Assembly: GCA_024693715.1 (NCBI GenBank)
Contig: JAILKS010000004.1
Location: forward strand, 42,688-106,687
Direction: 5' to 3'
Length of the DNA: 64,000 nucleotides
Source: Treponema sp.
GTDB lineage: Bacteria; Spirochaetota; Spirochaetia; Treponematales; Treponemataceae
Shown here: positions 15,987 to 23,148 of the stretch, piece by piece
Numbering within the stretch: the stretch's first letter is position 1
Layout: each line of letters starts with the position of its first letter
Position numbers and translations under genes: made by a program
Notes under the pieces: generated by a model
What the model was told of the DNA's origin: nothing
Database searches by the model: none
The model's input: the letters and a program-made list of their open reading frames with translations, nothing else

Positions 15987-17070
15987 GGTTGGTGTATTAG
16001 GTGCAACAGGTATGGTTGGCCAGCGTTATATCAAATTACTCGAAGATCATCCGTGGTTTGAAGTAACATATGTTGCCGCAAGTCCACGTTCAGCAGGAAA
16101 ATTATATAAGGAAGCTGTAGAAAACAGATGGCTCATTGGTGAAAATATTCCAAATGCAGTTGAAAATCTTACAGTAGAAGATGCAAACCTTCCAGAAAAG
16201 GCTTTGGGAAAATGTCAGTTTGTATTCTCTGCACTCGAGCTTCCTAAAAAGGATGATATTAAGGCTCTGGAAGCAGCTTATGCCAAGGAAGGAATTCCTG
16301 TAGTAAGTAATGCTTCTGCAAACAGATGGACAGAAGATGTTCCAATGCTCGTTCCGGAAATCAACTATGCTCATCTTGATGTAATTGATGCACAGAAAAA
16401 GCATAACGGATGGGACAAGGGCTTTATTGCAGTAAAACCAAACTGTTCCCTCCAGACATACATGATGCCTCTTCACGCACTCATTCAGGCAGGCTACCCT
16501 GTTAAGAGGATGATTGTAACAACACTTCAGGCAACAAGTGGAGCAGGATATCCTGGTGTTCCTTCATTCGATATGATTGATAACATCGTTCCATTTATCG
16601 GTGGCGAAGAAGAAAAGACAGAAAAAGAATGTCTTAAGATTTTAGGCTCGGTAAAGGATGGAAAGATTGTAAATGCAGAATATCCTATTGTTTCTTCTAC
16701 ATGTACACGCGTTCCTGTAGTAGACGGACATACAGCATGTGTAAGCCTCGAATTCGATTTACCGGACGACAAAAAGCCTAGCCTCGAAGAAATCGAACGC
16801 GTATGGACAAGCTATACATCTTTGCCACAAAAGCTCAAACTTCCTTCGGCACCGGAGCATCCGATTGTTTTGCGCCACGAAGAAAATCGTCCACAGCCTC
16901 GCCGCGACCGTGAAACAGAAAAAGGTATGGCATGTGTAATCGGCCGCCTTCGTCCATGTAACGTTTTCGACGTAAAATTCGTAGCCCTGAGCCACAACAC
17001 AAAACGCGGAGCCGCCCTCGGTGGAATCCTTAACGCCGAACTCTTAAAAGTCCGCGGTTTTTTTGATTAA
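15970..17070 (+). CDS. asd: Aspartate-semialdehyde dehydrogenase (archaeal/fungal-type)
   Basis: 366 residues. Reduces aspartyl phosphate to aspartate semialdehyde with NADPH, feeding DapA and the threonine/methionine branch. It has the N-terminal Rossmann motif GVLGATGMVGQRY and the catalytic cysteine in KPNCSLQTYMMPL. Overall it resembles the longer archaeal/yeast-like ASADH class more than the E. coli class. AAGGAG precedes the ATG within the end of add. From about 16,750 the codons shift toward C-ending, GC-richer choices without a break in the protein, possibly old recombination or translational bias. A strong terminator follows. Confidence 0.93.
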   Translation: MAQKIKVGVLGATGMVGQRYIKLLEDHPWFEVTYVAASPRSAGKLYKEAVENRWLIGENIPNAVENLTVEDANLPEKALGKCQFVFSALELPKKDDIKALEAAYAKEGIPVVSNASANRWTEDVPMLVPEINYAHLDVIDAQKKHNGWDKGFIAVKPNCSLQTYMMPLHALIQAGYPVKRMIVTTLQATSGAGYPGVPSFDMIDNIVPFIGGEEEKTEKECLKILGSVKDGKIVNAEYPIVSSTCTRVPVVDGHTACVSLEFDLPDDKKPSLEEIERVWTSYTSLPQKLKLPSAPEHPIVLRHEENRPQPRRDRETEKGMACVIGRLRPCNVFDVKFVALSHNTKRGAALGGILNAELLKVRGFFD

Positions 17071-17096
17071 TCACAATTCAAAAGTATAAAATTAAG

Positions 17097-17128
17097 AAGA
17101 CGGTATCTTATGAGGTACCGTCTTTTTT
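17097..17128. terminator. Rho-independent terminator between asd and hicB
   Basis: A 9-bp perfect stem, AAGACGGTA/TACCGTCTT (17097-17105 and 17116-17124), with a 10-nt loop and a T run to 17128. It closes the dapA-add-asd operon. The hicB stop lies 3 nt beyond, so it may serve the opposite strand too. Confidence 0.85.
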
Positions 17129-17130
17129 AT

Positions 17131-17541
17131 TTAAAATCCCAATGTTTTTTTTAGTGCGTTTTGGGTAACAGCAGAGACATTTATTTTGGCTTTTCTGGAC
17201 ATATCGTCGAGCCACTGTGGTAAAGTAATATTTCGTCTTACATTGCGGCTTTTTTCAATCTGCCGGAACATATCAAGATCTACATCTACAAGTGAAACAA
17301 AAGATTTTCCGGCTTTTGCAAATTCACTTTTTTTGAGATCAATGGAGTCTATTCTGGAAGGAGCAGGAATTTCTGAATTCAATTTATCAAACAAGGAATT
17401 TCCGATAAAATCTTTTGCCATATTTATAGCATCAGCAATTCCATACCCTTCTGTAAATCCCTTAATATCAGGAATTTCAATAAGAATAGTAGCTTTTTTA
17501 TCATTAGTTTCTGTAAAGATTACAGGATAGATTACGTTCAT
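17131..17541 (-). CDS. hicB: HicB-family antitoxin
   Basis: 136 residues. The N-terminal part is a HicB partial RNase-H-like fold (YPVIFTETNDKKATILIEIPDI..GFTEGYGIADAINMAKDF). The C-terminus (RRNITLPQWLDDMSRKAKINVSAVTQ, about 100-130) looks like a ribbon-helix-helix DNA-binding domain, as in HicB antitoxins that repress their own promoter. GAGGT lies 7 nt before the ATG. It follows hicA by 39 nt in the usual toxin-first order. Confidence 0.85.
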   Translation of the reverse strand: MNVIYPVIFTETNDKKATILIEIPDIKGFTEGYGIADAINMAKDFIGNSLFDKLNSEIPAPSRIDSIDLKKSEFAKAGKSFVSLVDVDLDMFRQIEKSRNVRRNITLPQWLDDMSRKAKINVSAVTQNALKKTLGF

Positions 17542-17580
17542 AAGTTTACCTCATAGAAATTATGGTAAAGAGAGTGGAAT

Positions 17581-17751
17581 CTACAGATTCCATTTTTTTA
17601 TTATGCTTCTTGCAAGAAATTCATTAATTTCTGCATGACGAGGAATTTGTTCATGGTCTTTTCCACGCTGGTAAATATCATGATTACCACCGTGCCGGAC
17701 AAAAACAAACCCTGTTTTTTTAAGCCTTTTAACTAACTCCTTATTTTTCAT
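17581..17751 (-). CDS. hicA: HicA-family mRNA interferase toxin
   Basis: 56 residues of the dsRBD-like HicA fold: ELVKRLKKTGFVFVRHGGNHDIYQRG, with the catalytic histidine in GGNH, then the C-terminal IPRHAEINEFLARSIIKKW. It would cleave mRNA and be neutralised by HicB. The ATG at 17751 is chosen over a GTG five codons upstream because the -10 box of a strong promoter lies only 6 nt before it. No Shine-Dalgarno sequence is present, so the transcript may be leaderless. Confidence 0.85.
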   Translation of the reverse strand: MKNKELVKRLKKTGFVFVRHGGNHDIYQRGKDHEQIPRHAEINEFLARSIIKKWNL

Positions 17752-17757
17752 GTCTTT

Positions 17758-17785
17758 ATTATACACATTATATACACACTGTCAA
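17758..17785 (-). promoter_or_regulatory. Consensus sigma-70 promoter of hicA-hicB
   Basis: On the minus strand: TTGACA (17780-17785), 16-bp spacer, TATAAT (17758-17763), both perfect hexamers. The -10 box ends 6 nt before the hicA ATG, so transcription would begin at or next to the start codon. HicB is the likely repressor. Confidence 0.75.
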
Positions 17786-17847
17786 ATATAAAGGAGGGTA
17801 AAGGGAAGGTGATTATTGCATTGAAAATTATATACATTTTCTTTTTT

Positions 17848-18624
17848 TTATTTTTCCCCCACAATAATCATTGTACGGGCGTTCTGGTCATATGGGGATA
17901 AATCAAAGTCGCCGTAGACATTTACTTTTTTAAAGCCAAAGTCCTTGAGCTTGTCGCGCAAAAAGGATGCAGGGTAAAGACGCTGGATGAAGGTGTGGTC
18001 TTTTATGGCTGTGGTGGTTTTTAGCTCGCTGTCCTTTGTGTCTTTGGGGTAGAGCATCCATCTTGAGCTTAAGCCTTCCCATGCTCCTTCTACTTTAAAT
18101 TCTGTAACAACCTTGTAGCCTGCGCGCTCAAAGATTTCACCGCTTGTCCAGTATAAAACGGCTGTTTCACGGCTTGTACATTCCATTATAAAGGTTCCGC
18201 CTGGTTTTACGCTGTCTGCCATGTTTTTTAGAATGAGCATGTCTTCTTCCTGGGTATCGCAATAACCAAACGAAGTATAAAGATTTACAACACAGTCGTA
18301 TTTTTTATTTGTATTTAAAGTTCTTAAATCAGCATTTACAAAATTGATGTCTAAGCCTTCGTCCTCGGCACTTTCCTTTGCTGCCTCCAGCTCTGTCTGG
18401 ATTATATCAACACCGGTAACATCAAGTCCAAGAAGAGCTAATTCAACAGAAATGCGGCCAAGCCCGCAGCCTGCATCCAAAACGGTCTGTCCTTCTTTAA
18501 GACCGGCAAGCTTTTTTACGTACTCTGCAACTGCCGGTGCTTCCTGCCATCTTGCGTCATCAAACATAATCGGGGCAAAGGTTATCCAGAAATCTTCTTT
18601 TTCGAACCATTCCATATCTTTCAT
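17848..18624 (-). CDS. Class I SAM-dependent methyltransferase, substrate unknown
   Basis: 258 residues with the SAM-binding motif I VLDAGCGLGRIS (about 47-58), the acidic end of strand 2 in VTGVDI, and INFVNADL matching motif II. Downstream are YDCVVNLYTSFGYC and GGTFIMECTSRE. No feature identifies the substrate. It is monocistronic and flanked by hicA and a divergent cyclase gene. The start could be the first ATG or the second (three codons in); neither has a good ribosome-binding site. Confidence 0.8.
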   Translation of the reverse strand: MKDMEWFEKEDFWITFAPIMFDDARWQEAPAVAEYVKKLAGLKEGQTVLDAGCGLGRISVELALLGLDVTGVDIIQTELEAAKESAEDEGLDINFVNADLRTLNTNKKYDCVVNLYTSFGYCDTQEEDMLILKNMADSVKPGGTFIMECTSRETAVLYWTSGEIFERAGYKVVTEFKVEGAWEGLSSRWMLYPKDTKDSELKTTTAIKDHTFIQRLYPASFLRDKLKDFGFKKVNVYGDFDLSPYDQNARTMIIVGEK

Positions 18625-18717
18625 CTATGAATATAATTAAATCATATCAATAAGAATTTTACAATTAATCTTTTTAGTTATAAAATTAAATAATCATTTA
18701 TGATTGAGAGTTTTTGA

Positions 18718-19788
18718 ATGGGATTAAAGCGTTTTATTTTAAAGCATTTTTCTTTTGAACGTCCTCTTGATAAGCGAATAAGTCTTGTAATGCTTTGTTG
18801 TGCCATTATAGGAAATGTTCTTGGTGCTTTTGAGTCTTTTTTTATAGAGCTTCCCCTGATTGCAAAAATTCTTCCTGTAAGTGCAGTTGTAATACTTTCA
18901 TTCCTTTTGATTTTGGGATTTAAAACTGAAAGAACACGCGTTTATAATATAATTTCGATTTTTATCACTACATCAATTATTTTTCCGCTTATGTTTTTTG
19001 CAAACGGTGGATTTCAAAGCGGAATGCCGTTTTATCTTCTGGTAAGTTCTGTTTTTATTGTTTTCGGATTACGTGGTATTCCGCGAATAATTATTCTTGT
19101 AATAGATGTTGCAGAAATAATTGTTCTTTGTTTTATATATTTTCATTTTCCACATATTTTTCCGGTTATTGCTCCTGAAGTAAAGGTGTTTGATATTTCT
19201 GCTAGTCTTATCGTAGCTTTTTTTATCATGTACAGTTTTGGATATTTTGTCCGTCTTCAGCATGAATTTGATAACAGAAAAATTAAAGAATTGTCTGAGC
19301 TGTATAAAATGCAGGCAAATACAGATGAACTTACAACGCTTTATAATAGACGGTATTTTAAAGATTTTCTGAAGATAGCAATTTCTACCTTGGGTGATAC
19401 AGGTCAGCTTCATCTTGCAATGTTCGATATAGATGATTTTAAGGTTATAAATGATAAATTTGGCCATCTTTATGGTGATGAAGTATTAAAGAAATTTGCT
19501 AATATTTTGATTGAAGAAAGTCATGATAATATTTTTTCATGCAGATATGGTGGTGAGGAATTTTTGATTCTCATCCCGAAAAAAACATCAAAGGAAGCGC
19601 TTGAGGTTGTTGAACGGATTATTCAGAAAACCAGGGAACGGATTATTTATGAAGAAAAACACAGCGTAACTGTAAGTGCAGGCTTTATTACTTATAAAAA
19701 CAATATGTCTTACGAAGTGCTCCTTCAAACTGTTGATGCAAACCTTTATAAAGCTAAATTCAGCGGTAAAAATAGAGTTGCCTATTAG
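18718..19788 (+). CDS. Membrane-bound diguanylate cyclase (6TM + GGDEF)
   Basis: 356 residues: about six membrane helices (20-185), a short linker, and a GGDEF domain (about 195-355). The active-site motif is GGEEF in CRYGGEEFLILIPK; the metal aspartates are in FDIDDFKVIND and the helix DELTTLYNRRYF is intact, so it should make c-di-GMP from two GTP. There is no RxxD inhibitory site at the usual position five residues before GGEEF. The membrane region probably senses an unknown signal. It ends 8 nt before a convergent gene. Confidence 0.9.
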   Translation: MGLKRFILKHFSFERPLDKRISLVMLCCAIIGNVLGAFESFFIELPLIAKILPVSAVVILSFLLILGFKTERTRVYNIISIFITTSIIFPLMFFANGGFQSGMPFYLLVSSVFIVFGLRGIPRIIILVIDVAEIIVLCFIYFHFPHIFPVIAPEVKVFDISASLIVAFFIMYSFGYFVRLQHEFDNRKIKELSELYKMQANTDELTTLYNRRYFKDFLKIAISTLGDTGQLHLAMFDIDDFKVINDKFGHLYGDEVLKKFANILIEESHDNIFSCRYGGEEFLILIPKKTSKEALEVVERIIQKTRERIIYEEKHSVTVSAGFITYKNNMSYEVLLQTVDANLYKAKFSGKNRVAY

Positions 19789-19796
19789 TTTAAATA

Positions 19797-20840
19797 TCAT
19801 TCAAAACAGATTTCATAAAGTTCAATATTCTGATCCTGAAAATTTGAAAAGCACAGATATTTTCCATCGGGACTTACATCTAAACCGGTCGGCTGGTTTC
19901 CGCCTTCAAAGCTCTGTATAATCTGCATCGTATCAACATCGATAATCTGAATCTTACCGTTTGCAGGGCTTCTCTTAGTATAATCTGTAGGGTTGTTGGG
20001 ACCTCTTGAAGAAACGAAAAGCCACCGGTTGTTAAAAAGATTAATTGTATTTGGATTATTAAAGACTTTAGTTTTTCTTTCTATCTTGAAAGTTATTAAA
20101 TCTATTTCATAAACAGAACGATAGAACATGTCAGATACGTAGGCTTTTGTCTGCGCTCTGTTTAACACAATGTGACGCATTGCAGAATCTTTTATTTTTA
20201 TTGTGTTTATAATTTTTCCTTCATTAACATCGATTTTTTCTATTAATCCGCTTCCGAAAGAAAGACTTATAATATTATTTCCAGCATTGATAAAATATAA
20301 TCCTCGTGGTTCTGTTCCTGTTTTTATCTTTTTAAGGCATTTTCCGCTTTCATAATCTATGATTGAAACATCATTCGAAACCCAGTTTGAAACTGCAAGC
20401 AGTTGTTTTTCTTTACTGAACGCTATGAATTTTGACCAGTTACCTGTTGTCGGAATTGTTCGTTTATATTCAAAGCCCGGATAGGAATATTCATACAGAT
20501 TGGCGGTAGTCATTTGTGAAACTAGAAATACTTTTTTTTCCGGAATAAAAAGTCCTTCTGCAAAACCCTGCTTTTGTGAGTCAGGAGGGTTAATTCTTTT
20601 TATGATTTTTTTCTCTTCTACACTGAAGATGTCAAAGCCGTTGTCTTCAAGTAACGGCATGATGATATATTTACTGTCCGGTGAAAATAAAACCTGCTTA
20701 GGCTGCCTTCCGCACTTATAAGTCCCGATTTTCTTAAGCACAGGCCCTTCAGTTTTATCTTCCGCCTTATTCAAAGCCTTATCTTGAGCCATCGCTCCCA
20801 TCGCAATCAAAGAAAAAAAAATGATAAAAAATTTCTTCAT
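19797..20840 (-). CDS. Exported YVTN-type beta-propeller protein
   Basis: 347 residues with a cleavable signal peptide (MKKFFIIFFSLIAMGAMAQ). It has repeating propeller blades with SPDSKYIIMP, NWVSNDVSIIDYESGKCLKKIKTG, and SPDGKYLCFSN near the end, as in lactonase-fold/YVTN repeat proteins that bind partners or surfaces. No enzymatic residues can be assigned. The ATG at 20840 is chosen because it starts the signal peptide; the longer frame would place 12 polar residues before it. No Shine-Dalgarno sequence precedes it and a -10 box ends 6 nt upstream. Confidence 0.8.
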   Translation of the reverse strand: MKKFFIIFFSLIAMGAMAQDKALNKAEDKTEGPVLKKIGTYKCGRQPKQVLFSPDSKYIIMPLLEDNGFDIFSVEEKKIIKRINPPDSQKQGFAEGLFIPEKKVFLVSQMTTANLYEYSYPGFEYKRTIPTTGNWSKFIAFSKEKQLLAVSNWVSNDVSIIDYESGKCLKKIKTGTEPRGLYFINAGNNIISLSFGSGLIEKIDVNEGKIINTIKIKDSAMRHIVLNRAQTKAYVSDMFYRSVYEIDLITFKIERKTKVFNNPNTINLFNNRWLFVSSRGPNNPTDYTKRSPANGKIQIIDVDTMQIIQSFEGGNQPTGLDVSPDGKYLCFSNFQDQNIELYEICFE

Positions 20841-20846
20841 AATCTG

Positions 20847-20876
20847 ATTATACTTTACACTGTGGAAGTGGGGCAA
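20847..20876 (-). promoter_or_regulatory. Candidate promoter of the beta-propeller gene
   Basis: Minus strand: TTGCCC (20871-20876), 18-bp spacer, TATAAT (20847-20852). The -10 box ends 6 nt before the ATG, predicting a leaderless transcript. Confidence 0.5.
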
Positions 20877-20902
20877 GATGAAAGAGTGGGGGAGGATTTT
20901 TT

Positions 20903-20931
20903 ATGACAAAACGTTTAGTTCATAGTATAAT
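20903..20931 (+). promoter_or_regulatory. Candidate promoter of the FGE-fold variable lipoprotein gene
   Basis: ATGACA (20903-20908), 17-bp spacer, TATAAT (20926-20931). It is followed by an AGGAGG ribosome-binding site at 20958-20963, 5 nt before the ATG, which predicts efficient translation. Confidence 0.6.
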
Positions 20932-20968
20932 TTTATAAATACTTAAAAAGTTTTTTCAGGAGGTAAAA

Positions 20969-22105
20969 ATGAAAAAATGTTTTATAGGTTTATTTGCAGC
21001 AGTTCTGGTTGTAAGTATGGTTGGATGTAAGGGAGAAGTAGAAAGCGGTACCGGTGGAAGTTCTTCTTCTGGAAGTGATAAAGCAGGTACAGTTGCACTT
21101 GAAAAGATTAAAATAGGTACTACAGAATATGATTTTACTGCACAGGTTTATGTAACAGGACCAGATGGTGCAATAATTGAAGGTAAAACAAATACCGATA
21201 ATTATGCAGGTGTTTTTGTTGCTGGACGCAAAGTTAAGCTCAGTCCATATATTATGAGTAAGTACGAAGTTACACAGGAGCTTTATACTGCAGTTATGAC
21301 AGGACAGAAAGTTAGTATAAATGGTGTTCAAAAAGCTCTTGCAGCAGAACCATTTGAGTGTAAGTCTACTAATGATGCTTATAAAGTACTTTTACCTGGT
21401 GAAAAACAGAAATACCGTGCCGCAGAAAATATGACCTGGTATGATGCAGTATATTTTTGTAACGCTTTAAGTGAAAAGACTAATCTTACAAAAGCTTATA
21501 ATATTACAGGTATGACAGTAGATGCGGATGGAAAAATAACTGGCGCTACAGTAACACTTGTTTCAGGTGCTAACGGCTACCGCTTACCAACCGAAGCAGA
21601 ATGGGAATTCGCAGCCCGGGGAGGAGACCCTACAGCACCAGTCTGGGATTATACATTTAGCGGGGCTGCAAAGGCAGATGGTTCAAGTTATTCAGCTGAT
21701 CAAAATACAGGTTTAGATGCTGTTGGATGGTACTGGAGTAACACAGGAAGCGGAACAACATCAAATAGTGATCCTTCGAGTGGTACAGCCGGTTACGGAA
21801 CCCATCATGTGGGAAAAAAAGCTTATAATAAACTTGGTATTTATGATATGAGCGGTAACGTCTTTGAATGGTGCTGGGACTGGTATGATGGTGTTACAAA
21901 TAATATTGATAGTGCATATACCGAAAATGGAGTTGTGATTAATCCTGCAGGCCCTGCGGGTGCCTCGGGTGGCTCTGGCCGTGTCGTTCGTGGCGGCGGC
22001 TGGAGCAGCAACGCTTTCTGGGGCTCTGTTTGCCGCCGGTACGACAACATCCCGTTCGACGTGAACTATTTCCTGGGCTTCCGCGTTGTTCGCAACGCCA
22101 ACTAG
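20969..22105 (+). CDS. FGE/SUMF1-fold lipoprotein, candidate diversity-generating retroelement target
   Basis: 378 residues: lipoprotein signal with lipobox SMVGC, a Ser/Gly-rich linker (about 26-40), then a formylglycine-generating-enzyme-like domain. Family blocks are SPYIMSKYEVTQELYTAVM (about 95), NMTWYDAVYFCNALSEKT, YRLPTEAEWEFAARGG, YDMSGNVFEWCWDWYDG, and GRVVRGGGW through GFRVVRNAN at the C-terminus. In Treponema denticola the TvpA protein uses this C-type-lectin-like fold to display a DGR-variable surface, and the C-terminal layout here matches. Lipidation would place it at the envelope as a ligand-binding protein. The last 150 bp are far more GC-rich than the rest of the gene. Confidence 0.85.
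   Translation: MKKCFIGLFAAVLVVSMVGCKGEVESGTGGSSSSGSDKAGTVALEKIKIGTTEYDFTAQVYVTGPDGAIIEGKTNTDNYAGVFVAGRKVKLSPYIMSKYEVTQELYTAVMTGQKVSINGVQKALAAEPFECKSTNDAYKVLLPGEKQKYRAAENMTWYDAVYFCNALSEKTNLTKAYNITGMTVDADGKITGATVTLVSGANGYRLPTEAEWEFAARGGDPTAPVWDYTFSGAAKADGSSYSADQNTGLDAVGWYWSNTGSGTTSNSDPSSGTAGYGTHHVGKKAYNKLGIYDMSGNVFEWCWDWYDGVTNNIDSAYTENGVVINPAGPAGASGGSGRVVRGGGWSSNAFWGSVCRRYDNIPFDVNYFLGFRVVRNAN
21989..22102 (+). other. Putative DGR variable region (VR) at the 3' end of the FGE-fold gene
   Basis: Codons 341-378. GC is 98 of 160 bases over 21961-22120, against mostly AT-rich surroundings. Fourteen codons between 346 and 368 (AGC, AGC, AAC, TTC, GGC, TAC, GAC, AAC, ATC, TTC, GAC, AAC, TAT, TTC) can be derived from AAC or AAT by changing adenines only, the known footprint of adenine-directed mutagenic retrohoming. 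They are interspersed with invariant-looking positions (W345, P362, then GFRVVRN). The region ends at the stop codon, as in TvpA-type targets. Confidence 0.7.
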
Positions 22106-22115
22106 CGTTGGCTAG
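22097..22115 (+). other. Overlapping hairpins at the end of the putative variable region
   Basis: GCCAAC/GTTGGC (22097-22102 and 22107-22112) form a 6-bp stem with a TAGC loop containing the stop codon. Alternatively CTAGC/GCTAG (22102-22106 and 22111-22115) form a 5-bp stem with a GTTG loop. DGR targets often carry a short GC-rich, 4-nt-loop hairpin just after the VR that is needed for homing. There is no T run, so this is not a typical terminator. Confidence 0.6.
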
Positions 22116-22167
22116 ATCTGTAAGGAAATTATTAAAAACTTCTGTATTCGCAGAAGTTCGATTCCGC

Positions 22168-22374
22168 TCAGTAACACCCTTTTTGAGCAATAAGTTTATC
22201 AATATCATCAAAGGCGTTTTGAATTGATTCGGAATGATACATCTCGTACATATTTATTATGTAATCTGTAAGATTTAAGTCGTCCAGTTTTTTTAAGATT
22301 ATGTCTGCGGTTGTTTTTTTATAAGAAGCATATTGTTCCAAAAGGAAAGTAAAAAATTCAATTTCTTTTGACAT
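22168..22374 (-). CDS. DUF3791 family protein
   Basis: 68 residues, resembling DUF3791 (EFFTFLLEQYASYKKTTADIILKKL, then TDYIINMYEMYHSES and DDIDKLIAQKG). It is the last gene of a three-gene minus-strand cassette; its ATG lies directly after the stop codon of the preceding gene. DUF3791 proteins are commonly found with DUF3990 proteins. An antitoxin or accessory role is inferred from size and linkage only. Confidence 0.75.
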   Translation of the reverse strand: MSKEIEFFTFLLEQYASYKKTTADIILKKLDDLNLTDYIINMYEMYHSESIQNAFDDIDKLIAQKGCY

Positions 22375-22617
22375 TTAATCTCTCCTGATGTAGAGGGAAT
22401 TTCTTGGATCTCCCGTAATTTGTTCTGCTTCCCAGATATCAAAAATACCATCCGGGCTGAATTCCCACATTTCGAGTTCAGGGTTTGAAAGCATCTTATA
22501 TGTTTTTGAAAAAAGAAATCTTCGAAGTGAATCCATTATACTATAACCATATTTATTACTTATCTGTGTCGAAACCATTTTATCGTAATAATCAAGAATA
22601 TATGGAAGTTCTTTCAT
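22375..22617 (-). CDS. Small protein of the DUF3990 cassette, function unknown
   Basis: 80 residues with a helical N-terminal half (YILDYYDKMVSTQISNKYGYS) and a conserved-looking C-terminal block (SKTYKMLSNPELEMWEFSPD, then IFDIWEAEQITGDPRNSLYIRR). I recall similar small proteins between DUF3990 and DUF3791 genes, without a name or function. Its ATG overlaps the DUF3990 stop codon (TAATG) and its stop abuts the DUF3791 start, so the three are translated together. A candidate antitoxin. Confidence 0.75.
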   Translation of the reverse strand: MKELPYILDYYDKMVSTQISNKYGYSIMDSLRRFLFSKTYKMLSNPELEMWEFSPDGIFDIWEAEQITGDPRNSLYIRRD

Positions 22618-23093
22618 TATCTGACCTCCAGAAATTTTAAGGATTTTAATGCAGTGTCAGTTTTAAATGTATATTGATCATGTAATTTTTGTGTAAGAAG
22701 TCGTTTTATTGTCTCTTCAATACTATAAATTCCACTGAAATATAGACTTATAACAGGCATAGTTTTATCATTCGCAACCGGGCCGATTATAATATCATAA
22801 TCGTTATCCTTAATTTCCAGATTCTTCCTGTTTGATGTTACGTATTCAAGCCATTCTCTGTCTGCATTTTTAAATTGAAGGATTTTTAAAGCAGATGTGT
22901 TTGATTCATCATACTCGAAAACAGAGATTGTCTCTTTACCTGATTCACGTCTTTGTGTTGTAAGTTTTGCCCATCTGGAAGCCTGTTCATAACTGGAAGT
23001 AAGATAAAATCCTGAGCCAAAATCTAGTTTTCGGTCTGATGTGAGGATTTTTGGATGAGTGACTTCAATGTTACTTCCATGATACAACTTCAT
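22617..23093 (-). CDS. DUF3990 family protein, putative ADP-ribosyltransferase-fold toxin
   Basis: 158 residues. The N-terminus reads MKLYHGSNIEVTHPKI followed by DFGSGFYLTSSYEQASRWA, the defining block of DUF3990. The YHG and GFYLT..QA.RWA spacing resembles the NAD-binding signature of ADP-ribosyltransferases, so it may modify a cellular target using NAD. It is first in a coupled cassette with two small proteins, the usual layout of a toxin with its antitoxin. Activity is not established by the sequence. An extended -10 promoter lies right before the ATG, with no Shine-Dalgarno sequence. Confidence 0.75.
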   Translation of the reverse strand: MKLYHGSNIEVTHPKILTSDRKLDFGSGFYLTSSYEQASRWAKLTTQRRESGKETISVFEYDESNTSALKILQFKNADREWLEYVTSNRKNLEIKDNDYDIIIGPVANDKTMPVISLYFSGIYSIEETIKRLLTQKLHDQYTFKTDTALKSLKFLEVR

Positions 23094-23099
23094 AAATAA

Positions 23100-23108
23100 A
23101 TTATATCA
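23100..23108 (-). promoter_or_regulatory. Extended -10 promoter of the DUF3990 cassette
   Basis: Minus strand: TGA immediately followed by TATAAT, an extended -10 element (TGnTATAAT), ending 6 nt before the ATG. No convincing -35 box is seen, as is usual with extended -10 promoters. Confidence 0.55.
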
Positions 23109-23148
23109 TAATTGAGTAAAAATTGTATATGTATATTTTTCCCTCTTT

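Noticed and set aside
16741..17070. GC-richer 3' third of asd as a sign of transfer or a second variable region
   Set aside because: The protein stays collinear with the ASADH family and the change is mostly C-ending synonymous codons; no AAY-derived cluster or terminal hairpin is present.
22140..22170. Sequence resembling a tRNA T-loop (GTTCGATTCC) and an 8-bp hairpin downstream of the FGE-fold gene
   Set aside because: The flanking bases do not form a T-stem and no acceptor, D or anticodon arm is present; the hairpin AACTTCTG/CAGAAGTT has no T run, so neither a tRNA nor a terminator is supported.
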